DNA from: Paenibacillus alginolyticus DSM 5050 = NBRC 15375
Lineage (GTDB): Bacteria > Bacillota > Bacilli > Paenibacillales > NBRC-103111
DNA length: 64,000 nt
Direction: 5' to 3'
NCBI RefSeq assembly: GCF_000422905.1
Contig: NZ_AUGY01000009.1
Coordinates: forward strand, 1 to 64,000
Notes under the pieces: generated by a model
Told to the model about the DNA's origin: nothing
The model's input: the letters and a program-made list of their open reading frames with translations, nothing else
Databases searched by the model: none
Shown here: positions 41,856 to 50,025 of the stretch, piece by piece
How the letters are laid out: each line of letters starts with the position of its first letter
Numbering within the stretch: the stretch's first letter is position 1
Position numbers and translations under genes: made by a program

Positions 41856-43137
41856 AACGTTTCGCCCCTCCCAACAGGTTAGGCAAGTCCGTCAACTGAC
41901 TAACCTCATAACCCATATAGCCTTGTGAGCGAATCGCCTTTATCCAATCCTCCTGATTGTTGCCTTCCATGTCCACACCCTGCGGTTTGAATGCATGGTT
42001 GGACTTCCCATGAACCCAGATATGGCATGGATTCATCTGAAGATGTTCCAGGTGGTGAATCACCTGTATCATCGCTGAGCCCTTTTGCGGAGAAATAAGT
42101 ACAAAGAAGCAGCCTGCCGGCCATTCTCTCGAGCGTTCCTTGATAATTTGGTGAAGAGAGTGATAACCATCTGCCTCTACACCGACCAAATGCTGTATGA
42201 TTTGCTTGTGATGGTTCTGGCTCTGCTTCGGTTCAAAAAAGGTCGATTCCTTCCCAATCGAAAGTAATCCTAGTGCTAAGTCACGACTCGCACCATAGCG
42301 AAATAAGGAAGCCGCAACAGATACCGCCAGTTCAAATTCAGCAGTGTCCCGATAGGCACGGGCATTCCGATCTAATAAAATAATCGTCTTAGGAAGTGAT
42401 TCTCGCTCGAATTCTTTGGATTTCCAAGTACCTGTCTTCGCAGTGGCATTCCAATGGATACGTGATAAGCGGTCGCCATAAATATATTCACGGACACCAT
42501 TAATTTGCGTCGTTTCCCGATGTGCTCGCGTCGTTGTAGAGTGATGCTGCATGCCTTTAAGCATTTGATGAAATTGTGCCCACTCCCGTATTGCCACCGT
42601 TTGTGGATACACAGTGATAGGCTGCTGAAGCTCTAAGCGTCCTTTATGCTGAAAGAAACCAAAAATATCCTCCGTTAGGCACTCTGTTGCCCCAAAGCGA
42701 TAATATCCTCTTCTTAAAGGTGGTGTACTGTAAAGTAACTCGCCTCTACGTTTCCAATCCGGAACAAGGGAGCCTTCGAAAACCGTCTCTTCCCCATTTT
42801 GTCGAATAAGCTGATCTTTAATCATCATATATGGAATGGGCCAAAAACCCGGAATCTGCACCCCAATGCCAATCTGCAACGATTGCCCTGCTTCTATTTG
42901 TGTATCTTGCCCTACATTCGCTAGCTTGCGTGTACCTTGAGCACGTTTAATTCCACTCCAGTTGCCAGAGAGTAAATAGGCGGATAATAACGTGATAATG
43001 ATAAAAAGCATAGAGGCTAGCTTCCCACCTTGAAACAACAGGAACAATAAACTAGCTGTGAAACAAGAAATAAGAAGCCATAAAGCTGCCGGAAACCGGG
43101 GAAGCTCCCCGAATCGTTTGAATACCGGTCGATTCAT
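41848..43137 (-). CDS. DUF58 domain protein
   Basis: 429-residue protein with two N-terminal membrane spans and a C-terminal DUF58 (vWA-related) domain containing GVREYIYGDRLSRIHWNATAKTG and KTIILLDRNA. Start at ATG 43137, preceded by GGAG inside the end of the moxR gene. Middle gene of MoxR-DUF58-transglutaminase, a conserved set thought to act in protein complex assembly or envelope functions. Confidence 0.92.
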   Translation of the reverse strand: MNRPVFKRFGELPRFPAALWLLISCFTASLLFLLFQGGKLASMLFIIITLLSAYLLSGNWSGIKRAQGTRKLANVGQDTQIEAGQSLQIGIGVQIPGFWPIPYMMIKDQLIRQNGEETVFEGSLVPDWKRRGELLYSTPPLRRGYYRFGATECLTEDIFGFFQHKGRLELQQPITVYPQTVAIREWAQFHQMLKGMQHHSTTTRAHRETTQINGVREYIYGDRLSRIHWNATAKTGTWKSKEFERESLPKTIILLDRNARAYRDTAEFELAVSVAASLFRYGASRDLALGLLSIGKESTFFEPKQSQNHHKQIIQHLVGVEADGYHSLHQIIKERSREWPAGCFFVLISPQKGSAMIQVIHHLEHLQMNPCHIWVHGKSNHAFKPQGVDMEGNNQEDWIKAIRSQGYMGYEVSQLTDLPNLLGGAKRYA

Positions 43138-43141
43138 AGGC

Positions 43142-44101
43142 TCACTTCTCCAATCGTACCGGCACGCGTACTTGCTCGAAAATCGCGCCGAGAACTGAGG
43201 AAACCGTGGCTCCATCCATGCGGGCTTCGGAATGAAGAATCATTCGATGACCAAGAACATAAGGAGCAAGGTATTTAATATCATCAGGAATCACATAGTC
43301 TCTTCCATGAAGGAACGCAAAAGATTTGGAAGCTAAAACCAATGAAAGCGTAGCCCTTGGACTGGCTCCGAGGAATACGGCCTGATGTTCACGTGTTTTT
43401 CTGGTAATTGTCACTAAATAATCAGCTACTGCTTCATCCATGTGGACTAGACGAACCTGATCTTGGATGGCCAGCACCTGAGACATATCCATAATCGCCT
43501 GCAGCGCCTCCATCGGATGCACTTTGCTCTGGGACGTGATCATCTGCTTCTCTGCGGCTTCACTCGGATAACCTAGACTTAGCTTCATCATGAATCGATC
43601 AAGCTGCGCTTCAGGCAAAATATATGTGCCTTCGAAGTCAATCGGGTTCTGGGTTGCCAGCATCATAAATGGTGAAGGAAGCTCGTGAATATCGCCGTCA
43701 ACAGTGATATGTTGTTCTTCCATTGCTTCCAGCAAAGCAGACTGTGTTTTGGTTGTTGCCCGATTAATTTCATCGACAAGCAAAATGTTCGTCATAATCG
43801 GTCCTGAACGGAACAGGAACTTCTCTTCTTTGGGATGATATATAGAAACACCTGTTATATCGGAAGGTAATAAGTCCGGATTACATTGAATGCGGCGAAA
43901 TTGACCATCTATGGATCGAGCAAGTGCTTTAATCAACACTGTTTTGCCTGTACCCGGAACATCTTCAAGTAAAACATGCCCACCTGCAAGCATCGCAGTT
44001 AGCAGCAATTCAATCTCAGAGCTCTTGCCAAGAATGCATGATTCCAAATTCGCTTTCAATCTAGCTAGAACTTCTACATGATGATGGGTGGCAGTTTCCA
44101 T
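43142..44101 (-). CDS. MoxR-family AAA+ ATPase
   Basis: 319-residue ATPase with Walker A EDVPGTGKTVLIKALA, Walker B NILLVDEINRATTKTQ, sensor 1 MLATQNPIDFEGTYILPEAQLDRF and a C-terminal lid (GASPRATLSLVLASKSFAFLHGRDYVIPDDI). MoxR proteins act as chaperone-like ATPases, usually with DUF58/vWA partners. ATG start preceded by AAGGAGGATC, which directly follows a degraded hairpin repeat. Confidence 0.95.
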   Translation of the reverse strand: METATHHHVEVLARLKANLESCILGKSSEIELLLTAMLAGGHVLLEDVPGTGKTVLIKALARSIDGQFRRIQCNPDLLPSDITGVSIYHPKEEKFLFRSGPIMTNILLVDEINRATTKTQSALLEAMEEQHITVDGDIHELPSPFMMLATQNPIDFEGTYILPEAQLDRFMMKLSLGYPSEAAEKQMITSQSKVHPMEALQAIMDMSQVLAIQDQVRLVHMDEAVADYLVTITRKTREHQAVFLGASPRATLSLVLASKSFAFLHGRDYVIPDDIKYLAPYVLGHRMILHSEARMDGATVSSVLGAIFEQVRVPVRLEK

Positions 44102-44113
44102 GTTTGATCCTCC

Positions 44114-44134
44114 TTAGAGTTTTCGTAAAGCAAA
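44114..44134. repeat. degraded copy of the AGTTTTGC hairpin repeat upstream of moxR
   Basis: TTAGAGTTTTCGTAAAGCAAA matches the repeat at 11428 and 28668 but with rearranged loop bases; it abuts the moxR-family gene's ribosome site in the same position and orientation. Confidence 0.5.
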
Positions 44135-44730
44135 TTGTGGATGTGTTGCCATTTATGGTGAAAATACTTCCCTAAGTCCGTATTCCTTAAAAATGATAGG
44201 AAAATGAGCGTAAATCTAGTTTACAGTAAAGTTTTTCGCCCGTATACTTGTAAATCCTCTAAATTTATTTGTTAAATTTAACCATCCATGGCTTTAGGAC
44301 TTTTGCTCCTCTCAGAGGGCGGAATGATTCCTATCCGATTGAAGAAATATATTTAAATGCAACAGATTGCAAACTTTATTTTATGAGATTCTAGTAAGTT
44401 AGATCTATGATTTCCATGTTCCCAAACAGGTCGAGCCAATTTTCCTTATCAAGGAGATAGTTACACGTTGTAAATAGTTGGAGTATGGGGTGTAATAAGG
44501 AATGAATCCATCCTTTCTGTAGAATGAAAGCGCACAACATTTCAGCCCTCAAATCGATCATCTGATGAAAGACCAAGGATTATTTGAATAGTTGAGCTAA
44601 ATGAGGGAGTTTAGATAAACTCCGAACAGGTTGTATCTTGGATATCTCTCCAGCATTTGATGTACTATCATGCTGAAAATAAAGCACCAACCCTACTTAA
44701 ATGGTGAGTGTATGCTTTCAATGGAGATAA
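44135..44730. other. intergenic region with no supported gene
   Basis: About 600 bp, AT-rich, with no open frame that has both a ribosome site and recognisable sequence. A GGAGTTTA-GA-TAAACTCC dyad is at 44606-44623. It should hold the promoter of the MoxR operon. Confidence 0.5.
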
Positions 44731-44772
44731 AAAAGATGACTCCCGGCGAATACCGTACAGGAGCCATCTTTT
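44731..44772 (-). terminator. terminator of the spoVA operon
   Basis: AAAAGATGACTCC (44731-44743) pairs with GGAGCCATCTTTT (44760-44772), one mismatch; the minus strand continues TTTTTTATC. About 80 bp after the spoVAE stop. Confidence 0.75.
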
Positions 44773-44854
44773 ATCCATCCTATCCATCTTTTATCAGCCA
44801 GGTTCTGACTTTTTAGTGTCCACGAATGGGGTCACAATGCACAAAGCGTTCATC

Positions 44855-45205
44855 TTATCCTTTAGGTTTGACAAATACTGCCGCTATGAAGGAAAAAATG
44901 ATCGCCGCGGATATCCCTGCGCTGGTCACTTTAAAAATACCGGTAATGATCCCTATATAGCCGTCCTTATGGAGCTCTTCTAACGCCCCGTGTACAAGGG
45001 CATTGCCGAAACTGGTAATTGGTACGGTTGCACCCGCACCGGCAAATTCAATGAACGGATCATACAAATTACAACCGTCAGCTATAGCGCCCAGCACGAC
45101 GAGCGTGCTCATGGTATGAGCGGGCGTCAGCTTGCCCACATCCATCAAAAGTTGGCCTAATACACAGATGGCTCCACCTATCAGAAAAGCCCAAAAAAAG
45201 TTCAT
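44855..45205 (-). CDS. spoVAE: stage V sporulation protein AE (SpoVAE/SpoVAEb)
   Basis: 116-residue membrane protein with the SpoVAE/VAC-family pattern: span [57 protein letters not shown] and [19 protein letters not shown]. Part of the inner-membrane channel that moves Ca-dipicolinate into the forespore and out at germination. Coupled to spoVAD by ATGA overlap. Confidence 0.95.
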   Translation of the reverse strand: MNFFWAFLIGGAICVLGQLLMDVGKLTPAHTMSTLVVLGAIADGCNLYDPFIEFAGAGATVPITSFGNALVHGALEELHKDGYIGIITGIFKVTSAGISAAIIFSFIAAVFVKPKG

Positions 45206-46221
45206 GCGTACAACCCTCCAGACTCAATTGACACAGCATGTGCAATGCAAGGAATGCTTTCCCCTTGCTGGAAAGAAAGCGGTGAGAGCAAAGCTCCAGT
45301 CGCTACGACTAGGATTCTCTTCAATTCTCCACTCTTAACCCGCTTCAGGAGATGACCGTAAGTGACGGTTGCTGAACAGCCACAACCGCTCCCTCCCGAT
45401 TGGACAGCCTGCTTCTCGCGATCATATATGATCAAGCCGCAGTCGTTATATGTCGTTTGATCAATTGGGAACTGATGCTTATCGAATAGTTCGCGCGCAA
45501 TATTCACACCCACTGTTGCCAAATCACCGGTGACAATTAGATCGTAATAGCTAGGCTCAATATTCAATTCACGGAAGTGAGTTTGAATCGTATCTACCGC
45601 TGCCGGCGCCATCGCAGCGCCCATATTAAACGGATCCGTGATCCCCATATCGACGACTCGTCCGATTGTGGCCGAGGTAACGACGGGGCCGTCACCGCTT
45701 TTGCCAAGCACGGCGACTCCGGCGCCGGTGACGGTATATTGAGCTGTCGGCGGCTTCTGCGATCCGTATTCTGTCGGATAACGGAACTGTTTCTCCGCCG
45801 TACAGTTATGGCTGCAGGTGCCGGCCATCACGTAGTTGGCAGCCCCCGAGTCGACCAGCTGCGCGGCTATCGCGAGCCCTTCCATCGATGTGGAGCAAGC
45901 GCCGAATATGCCGAGAAACGGCATATTCAGCGTGCGCACAGCGAAGGTATTGGAGATGATCTGATTCATCAGATCGCCTCCAATATAGAACTGTATGTTG
46001 CCACCTACCAACCCTGCCTTATCAAGTGCTCGCTGCGCTGCTTCCTCTAGCAGTGCCTTCTCGGCTTTTTCCCACGTTTTTTGACCAATGGTCAAATCAC
46101 CGTGAACGATATCAAAATCTTCACTAATAGGCCCTTGGCCTTCATCAGGTCCTACAACCGTCCCCGTTGATAAGATGACAGGGCGATTTTCAAAGACCCA
46201 GCTCTGATGTCCCTTCAGCAT
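45202..46221 (-). CDS. spoVAD: stage V sporulation protein AD (SpoVAD), dipicolinate-binding
   Basis: 339-residue thiolase-fold protein that binds dipicolinic acid. Blocks: [31 protein letters not shown], the [21 protein letters not shown] segment, and [19 protein letters not shown]. Start at ATG 46221 with GGGAG upstream; an in-frame GTG five codons earlier overlaps that site. Overlaps spoVAE; starts four bases after the spoVAC stop. Confidence 0.97.
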   Translation of the reverse strand: MLKGHQSWVFENRPVILSTGTVVGPDEGQGPISEDFDIVHGDLTIGQKTWEKAEKALLEEAAQRALDKAGLVGGNIQFYIGGDLMNQIISNTFAVRTLNMPFLGIFGACSTSMEGLAIAAQLVDSGAANYVMAGTCSHNCTAEKQFRYPTEYGSQKPPTAQYTVTGAGVAVLGKSGDGPVVTSATIGRVVDMGITDPFNMGAAMAPAAVDTIQTHFRELNIEPSYYDLIVTGDLATVGVNIARELFDKHQFPIDQTTYNDCGLIIYDREKQAVQSGGSGCGCSATVTYGHLLKRVKSGELKRILVVATGALLSPLSFQQGESIPCIAHAVSIESGGLYA

Positions 46222-46225
46222 AAGG

Positions 46226-46699
46226 TCAACTCCCACCCGAAATGATAAGATGTACGATACCTACAACGAAGGCTGCCACGGTTCCGAATACAATGACGGA
46301 GCCAGCTAACTTGAACATATTACCGCCTACCCCAAGCACAAGTCCTTCCGCCCGGTGCTCAATAGCTGCTGAACATAACGAATTTGCGAATCCAGTTACA
46401 GGAACAGAGCTTCCCGCTCCGGCCCATTGGGCAATTTTATCGTACACACCAAAGCTCGTCAGGATGACGGATATGATAATCAACACGGCAACCGTTGGAT
46501 TCCCTGCCGTTTTTTCTGTAAAACCAAACCAATTAACGAACATCTCCATGATGCATTCACCAATTAAACAGATTGTCCCTCCAACGAGAAAGGCTCGCAG
46601 GCAATTCATTAGAACGGGTCTTTTGGGCTCTTGCTTCTTTGCTAATTTCTGATACTCCTGCTGCGTCATTGTCAGGTTCTTCTTCTTGTTGTTGGCCAT
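46226..46699 (-). CDS. spoVAC: stage V sporulation protein AC (SpoVAC)
   Basis: 157-residue membrane protein with a Lys-rich cytoplasmic N terminus and the SpoVAC core NCLRAFLVGGTICLIGE, DKIAQWAGAGSSVPVTGFANS and EGLVLGVGGNMFKLAGSVIV. Known as a mechanosensitive channel subunit of the SpoVA complex. ATG with GGAGGGAATAT upstream. First clear gene of the spoVAC-D-E operon. Confidence 0.96.
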   Translation of the reverse strand: MANNKKKNLTMTQQEYQKLAKKQEPKRPVLMNCLRAFLVGGTICLIGECIMEMFVNWFGFTEKTAGNPTVAVLIIISVILTSFGVYDKIAQWAGAGSSVPVTGFANSLCSAAIEHRAEGLVLGVGGNMFKLAGSVIVFGTVAAFVVGIVHLIISGGS

Positions 46700-46767
46700 A
46701 TATTCCCTCCTGCTTCCTTTAACGCCCTAAGTTCTAAGCATTGTATACAGATTCTGAATAACCTTCG

Positions 46768-47247
46768 TTAACTGCACCGAACATGCCTCGTACATATTCT
46801 TTGCTTACGGATGACAAGTCGCAATGAAAAAAATTCAAGTTCTGCCTCACATTTCTTCAGAGTGGCTAATAATGCGGGCCTTTCACTTAGCTGAGGCACT
46901 TTTAATTTATCATCATAAAGATCGACCGTTAACTCGCCATGCGTGTCAACTTGTGCGAGGAACACATTCTCCTTCGTTACTCCTAGCTTATCCAGTTCTT
47001 TATGTAGCCATCCTCGTCCTCTACCCGCTGCAGCCAAGAGTTCATCTTGAATGACGCCGTCCATAATGACAGATTGCGTCGGTTTCTCAATATTAAGCTT
47101 CATGCCCAAATGATTTGGTGTCAGAGGCTGAAGTTCACTTTTAAGTAGAACAGTTAAATCACCACTAGGCTCGAGCATAGCGAATTCAACATCTGCCAGG
47201 CGAAAAACACTTTTGCCCGCAGCTGCGCCAGCAGCAATCTGCCACAA
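46768..47247 (-). CDS. DUF421 (YetF-type) C-terminal domain, stand-alone or truncated
   Basis: 159-residue frame that starts directly in the cytoplasmic domain of DUF421 proteins: FRLADVEFAMLEPSGDLTVLLKSE, VIMDGVI, THGELTVDLYDD, then ALLATLKKCEAELEFF, which resembles the start of a DUF1657 helix. The N-terminal membrane spans of full YetF proteins are missing, yet a TTG start with GGGAGGGAAAGC upstream is present. After a T7 run on the minus strand (46827-46833) the frame goes into an unconvincing tail; dropping one base gives an alternative tail ending near 46735. Either a small domain gene or a decayed one. DUF421 genes are usual partners of spore spoVA clusters. Confidence 0.6.
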   Translation of the reverse strand: MWQIAAGAAAGKSVFRLADVEFAMLEPSGDLTVLLKSELQPLTPNHLGMKLNIEKPTQSVIMDGVIQDELLAAAGRGRGWLHKELDKLGVTKENVFLAQVDTHGELTVDLYDDKLKVPQLSERPALLATLKKCEAELEFFSLRLVIRKQRICTRHVRCS

Positions 47248-47372
47248 GCTTTCCCTCCCAATCCTAAAGCTCGAAACAACCTCATTATGTGTAATTTAGG
47301 CAGCAAGTATGATCATTTTGAGTTGGATTTAAATGTTAACTAAGCAAGTGAAAAATAGCTTGCAAGTTTAAA

Positions 47373-47386
47373 TTTACACGAGTAAA
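47373..47386 (+). promoter_or_regulatory. operator 1 (probable LacI-family site)
   Basis: TTTACACGAGTAAA: a dyad (TTTAC/GTAAA) with a central CG, typical of LacI-family operators. The identical sequence recurs 77 bp downstream; the shared stretch extends to TTTACACGAGTAAAATACA. Confidence 0.65.
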
Positions 47387-47400
47387 ATACATTTTATAAC
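47373..47400 (+). promoter_or_regulatory. promoter of the PhyH-lacI operon
   Basis: TTTACA (47373-47378), 16-bp spacer, TATAAC (47395-47400), about 85 bp before the PhyH gene. The -35 box lies inside operator 1. Confidence 0.5.
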
Positions 47401-47449
47401 AAATGGATAATGAGTAACTTGCTCCTTTTCCATTTTATTTTCAACTCAT

Positions 47450-47463
47450 TTTACACGAGTAAA
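47450..47463 (+). promoter_or_regulatory. operator 2 (probable LacI-family site)
   Basis: Second copy of TTTACACGAGTAAA, ending six bases before the AAGGAGG of the PhyH gene. Two identical sites about seven helical turns apart suit DNA looping by a tetrameric or paired repressor. Confidence 0.65.
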
Positions 47464-47483
47464 ATACAAGGAGGAAGATGAGA

Positions 47484-48317
47484 ATGACGACAGTGACTCT
47501 GGATATCCCTGAGCTCTCACGACAATTTGAAAATGATGGTTACTTACTGCTTCGCAATGTACTATCGGAAGAAAGGATTGCAGAATTGAATAGTGCCGTT
47601 GACGGCATCCTTTCAGATGAGCAAGAGTCGTTATCCTACAACATTTACAATAGCGTAGTGCGAGCACCCTCTATTTTGTCCTTAATGGACAATCCGACAA
47701 TTCTTCCACTGATCGTTAATTTGATGGGTTATAACATCCAACTTCATATCTCACATCTGACCGTGCGCAAACCAAATCCTGATGATTTCAAGACTGAGAC
47801 CAACAGCTTCATAAACTGGCATCAGGATGGACCCGCGCCCAAATTCCCAAGTATTAACGGACTTACATCCACCTACTACATTAAAGTTTGTTATATTTTG
47901 AGCGATATGTCTGAGCCAGACCGCGGGAATACGAAAATCATTCCGGGCAGTCATAAGTGGCCAGATTACCAACCTGTTCAAATCGACGTGAATGTGCCTT
48001 TACCAGGAGAAATGCAGATTTGCGGTAAGCCTGGGGACGTATTTATATTTGCACAAAATCTTTGGCATGCCGGTTCCCCGAACCGCTCTGACTTCACACG
48101 TCGCCAATTATTCATTGGCTATAGCCCGATTTGGATGAGGCCTATTGATTACCATGCTGCTTCTCCAGCTCTACTTGAAGGGGCAGATCCGATACGCCGC
48201 CAACTACTTGGGGCAATTAGTGAAAACTATTTCAAATTCTACGTTCCGGAAGAGTCAATGGTCCCGCTTAAAAAGCTATGGTTAGGCGATGATGCTACGA
48301 AAAGTGAGTACATTTAG
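47484..48317 (+). CDS. phytanoyl-CoA dioxygenase (PhyH) family protein
   Basis: 277-residue Fe(II)/2-oxoglutarate-dependent oxygenase. The metal triad is visible as His-x-Asp in INWHQDGPAPKF and a distal His in NLWHAGSPN, followed by RRQLFIGYSP with an Arg for 2-oxoglutarate. The N terminus (LSRQFENDGYLLLRNVLSEERI) is typical. ATG 47484 is chosen for its spacing to AAGGAGG. Substrate unknown; the linked LacI regulator suggests a catabolic or small-molecule-inducible role. Downstream lacI gene is 51 bp away on the same strand. Confidence 0.9.
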   Translation: MTTVTLDIPELSRQFENDGYLLLRNVLSEERIAELNSAVDGILSDEQESLSYNIYNSVVRAPSILSLMDNPTILPLIVNLMGYNIQLHISHLTVRKPNPDDFKTETNSFINWHQDGPAPKFPSINGLTSTYYIKVCYILSDMSEPDRGNTKIIPGSHKWPDYQPVQIDVNVPLPGEMQICGKPGDVFIFAQNLWHAGSPNRSDFTRRQLFIGYSPIWMRPIDYHAASPALLEGADPIRRQLLGAISENYFKFYVPEESMVPLKKLWLGDDATKSEYI

Positions 48318-48368
48318 ATTTGTCCAAATTTATGATACCCTTGAGGAAACAAGAAAAGGGAGTTCCTT

Positions 48369-49355
48369 ATGATTACCAGGAAAGAAGTCGCAGACCGGGC
48401 GGGTGTTTCGGTAGCTGTCGTTTCATATGTGCTTAATAATCGAAGCATCGTCAAAGAAGAAACAAGGCAAAAAGTACTTGCGGTAATCAATGAGCTAGGT
48501 TATCGTCCCAATCAAACAGCCCGCAGCCTCAAAACTAGGAAAACAGGGCAAATTGCTGTCCTCGTCCATTTCGTGGGAAACCCATTCGAGGGTGGATTGC
48601 TATTGTATATTGAGAAAAAAGCTAAACTCAGCAATTATTCTGTGTTTTTTCATTCATTTGAACCTGCTCGTGAAGAAGAATTAAAAAATACACTGATGGG
48701 GCGTGTGGACGGCATTCTTCTGCTGGGCCAAACGCTAAGCGAGGAAAGTCAGGCATTTTACAGCTTGATGGAGCTCCCCATCGTGTCTCTAATGCATCCA
48801 GGTGTTTCCATGCCGAACATCCCGGTCGTTGATGTGGATTGGGTAACTGAAATGCGGCGGTTAATTGTTCATCTGCGCGAACAAGGGCATGATCAGATTG
48901 CCTTTATGACGGCTGGCGATTCGCAGGATCCGATTGCTTATCGGCTTATTGCTTTCCGCGAAGCCATGCGTCACGAAGGAGTGGAACTGCCGGAGCCATA
49001 TATTCTCGAAGGAGCTGGCCGCTTCGAGATGGCTTTCCACACGTTAACCACAACACTAACGCAAGGTTTTGATTTTACCGCTATTGTAGCAGCAAATGAT
49101 TTGATGGCGGTTGGTTGCCTCGCGGCTTGCCGCGAATCCGGCATTCTTGTTCCACACCAATTGGCAATCGCCGGGTGCGAAGATATTCTAATGTCTTCGC
49201 AAGTCTCGCCAGCTTTGACAGCTATCTCTTATCCACGGATGGAGGTTGGCTTGGCAGCGACAGAACTGCTGTTATCACTCATCGACGGAGACAATAGGAA
49301 GACACCACGACTGGAAGGCAAGCTTTCAGTAAGAGCTTCTACAGTTGAGCCGTAA
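48369..49355 (+). CDS. LacI-family transcriptional regulator
   Basis: 328-residue regulator. N-terminal helix-turn-helix ITRKEVADRAGVSVAVVSYVLNN, hinge helix region RPNQTARSLKTRKTGQIAV, then a periplasmic-binding-protein-like effector domain with IPVVDVDWVTEM and ANDLMAVGCLAACRESGILVP. GGGAG ribosome site. It probably controls its own operon through the twin TTTACACGAGTAAA sites upstream of the PhyH gene. Effector unknown. Confidence 0.93.
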   Translation: MITRKEVADRAGVSVAVVSYVLNNRSIVKEETRQKVLAVINELGYRPNQTARSLKTRKTGQIAVLVHFVGNPFEGGLLLYIEKKAKLSNYSVFFHSFEPAREEELKNTLMGRVDGILLLGQTLSEESQAFYSLMELPIVSLMHPGVSMPNIPVVDVDWVTEMRRLIVHLREQGHDQIAFMTAGDSQDPIAYRLIAFREAMRHEGVELPEPYILEGAGRFEMAFHTLTTTLTQGFDFTAIVAANDLMAVGCLAACRESGILVPHQLAIAGCEDILMSSQVSPALTAISYPRMEVGLAATELLLSLIDGDNRKTPRLEGKLSVRASTVEP

Positions 49356-49486
49356 TGAACAATCTCAGTTGGAATAAATTGTTATATATGCAAGTGAAAA
49401 GTTAGGGCATATTAAAGATCGCAATCAATTGAAAACGATCAATTTGTTTGCTATCCTACACAAATCTTAAAGAAGAGGTGCACAAC

Positions 49487-49693
49487 ATGACAGTAGCTTC
49501 TCAAGTAAAAACAACATTGGCCTCGCTTAAAAGTGCCCAAGCAAGCTTGGAAACATTTGCTCTAGGCACGCAGAATCAAGAAGCCAAACAGCTGTATGAA
49601 ACGGCAGCCCTCACTACGCAAGACATCGTAAATCAAGTCGCCTCCCGTGTTCAGCAATTAGAAAATGAAGAACCTCAGTACAAAGGCTTCTAG
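49487..49693 (+). CDS. DUF1657 spore protein
   Basis: 68-residue helical protein starting MTVASQVKTTLASLKSAQAS and ending NEEPQYKGF, the signature of DUF1657. These small proteins are encoded beside spoVA operons, notably the mobile spoVA-2mob type that raises spore heat resistance. ATG at 49487 has GAGGTG upstream. Here it is separated from spoVAC-D-E by the PhyH and lacI genes, on the opposite strand. A strong terminator follows. Confidence 0.9.
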   Translation: MTVASQVKTTLASLKSAQASLETFALGTQNQEAKQLYETAALTTQDIVNQVASRVQQLENEEPQYKGF

Positions 49694-49704
49694 TTAATAG
49701 ACAT

Positions 49705-49744
49705 AAAAACAGCCGGCTGCAAGCTTATGCAGCTGGCTGTTTTT
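49705..49744. terminator. strong bidirectional terminator after the DUF1657 gene
   Basis: AAAAACAGCCGGCTGC (49705-49720) pairs with GCAGCTGGCTGTTTTT (49729-49744), ending in five T residues on either strand. It also terminates the convergent small ORF at 49748-49825. Confidence 0.95.
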
Positions 49745-49747
49745 ACA

Positions 49748-49825
49748 TTAGAGCAAGCAGGCGAAAAGCAGAGTAAGTAAAACGAACAGAATTAAGATGA
49801 GCAGTATCAGTTTATCTATTGGCAT
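49748..49825 (-). CDS. candidate 25-aa hydrophobic microprotein
   Basis: MPIDKLILLILILF and on to LLFACLL: one membrane span and almost nothing else. A GAGGGACGG sequence about 6-10 nt before the ATG could serve as ribosome site, and a strong terminator starts three bases after the stop. Similar one-span microproteins (YjcZ type) occur in spores and membranes of Firmicutes; no family can be assigned. Confidence 0.5.
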   Translation of the reverse strand: MPIDKLILLILILFVLLTLLFACLL

Positions 49826-49858
49826 TTAAGCCGTCCCTCGTTTCGGATGAGATTCCTA

Positions 49859-49999
49859 TTATTCCAATGGTTGGCCGGACGATTTCCTAAGCTCGTTGGC
49901 CAATCGGTGAAATTCTGCTCTTGCCTCCGCGTCCTCAGTTGCCGAATAAGCCGCAGACAAGAACGCAATAATTTTATTTGCATCTTCCACACTTAACAT
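49859..49999 (-). CDS. hypothetical 46-aa helical protein
   Basis: MLSVEDANKIIAFLSAAYSA at the start, then an Ala/Glu/Arg-rich helix ending KSSGQPLE. GGGAGGAG ribosome site at good spacing. It lies 26 bp downstream of the papain-like protease gene, so probably co-transcribed. Amphipathic, no signal peptide. Family not recognised; an inhibitor or accessory of the protease is possible but only an inference from position. Confidence 0.6.
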   Translation of the reverse strand: MLSVEDANKIIAFLSAAYSATEDAEARAEFHRLANELRKSSGQPLE

Positions 50000-50025
50000 A
50001 GATTCAGCTCCTCCCTGAAGTCGGG

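Noticed and set aside
44391-44576. 61-codon frame in the MoxR-spoVA gap
   Set aside because: No ribosome site or family resemblance; I could not support it as a gene or a transposase remnant.
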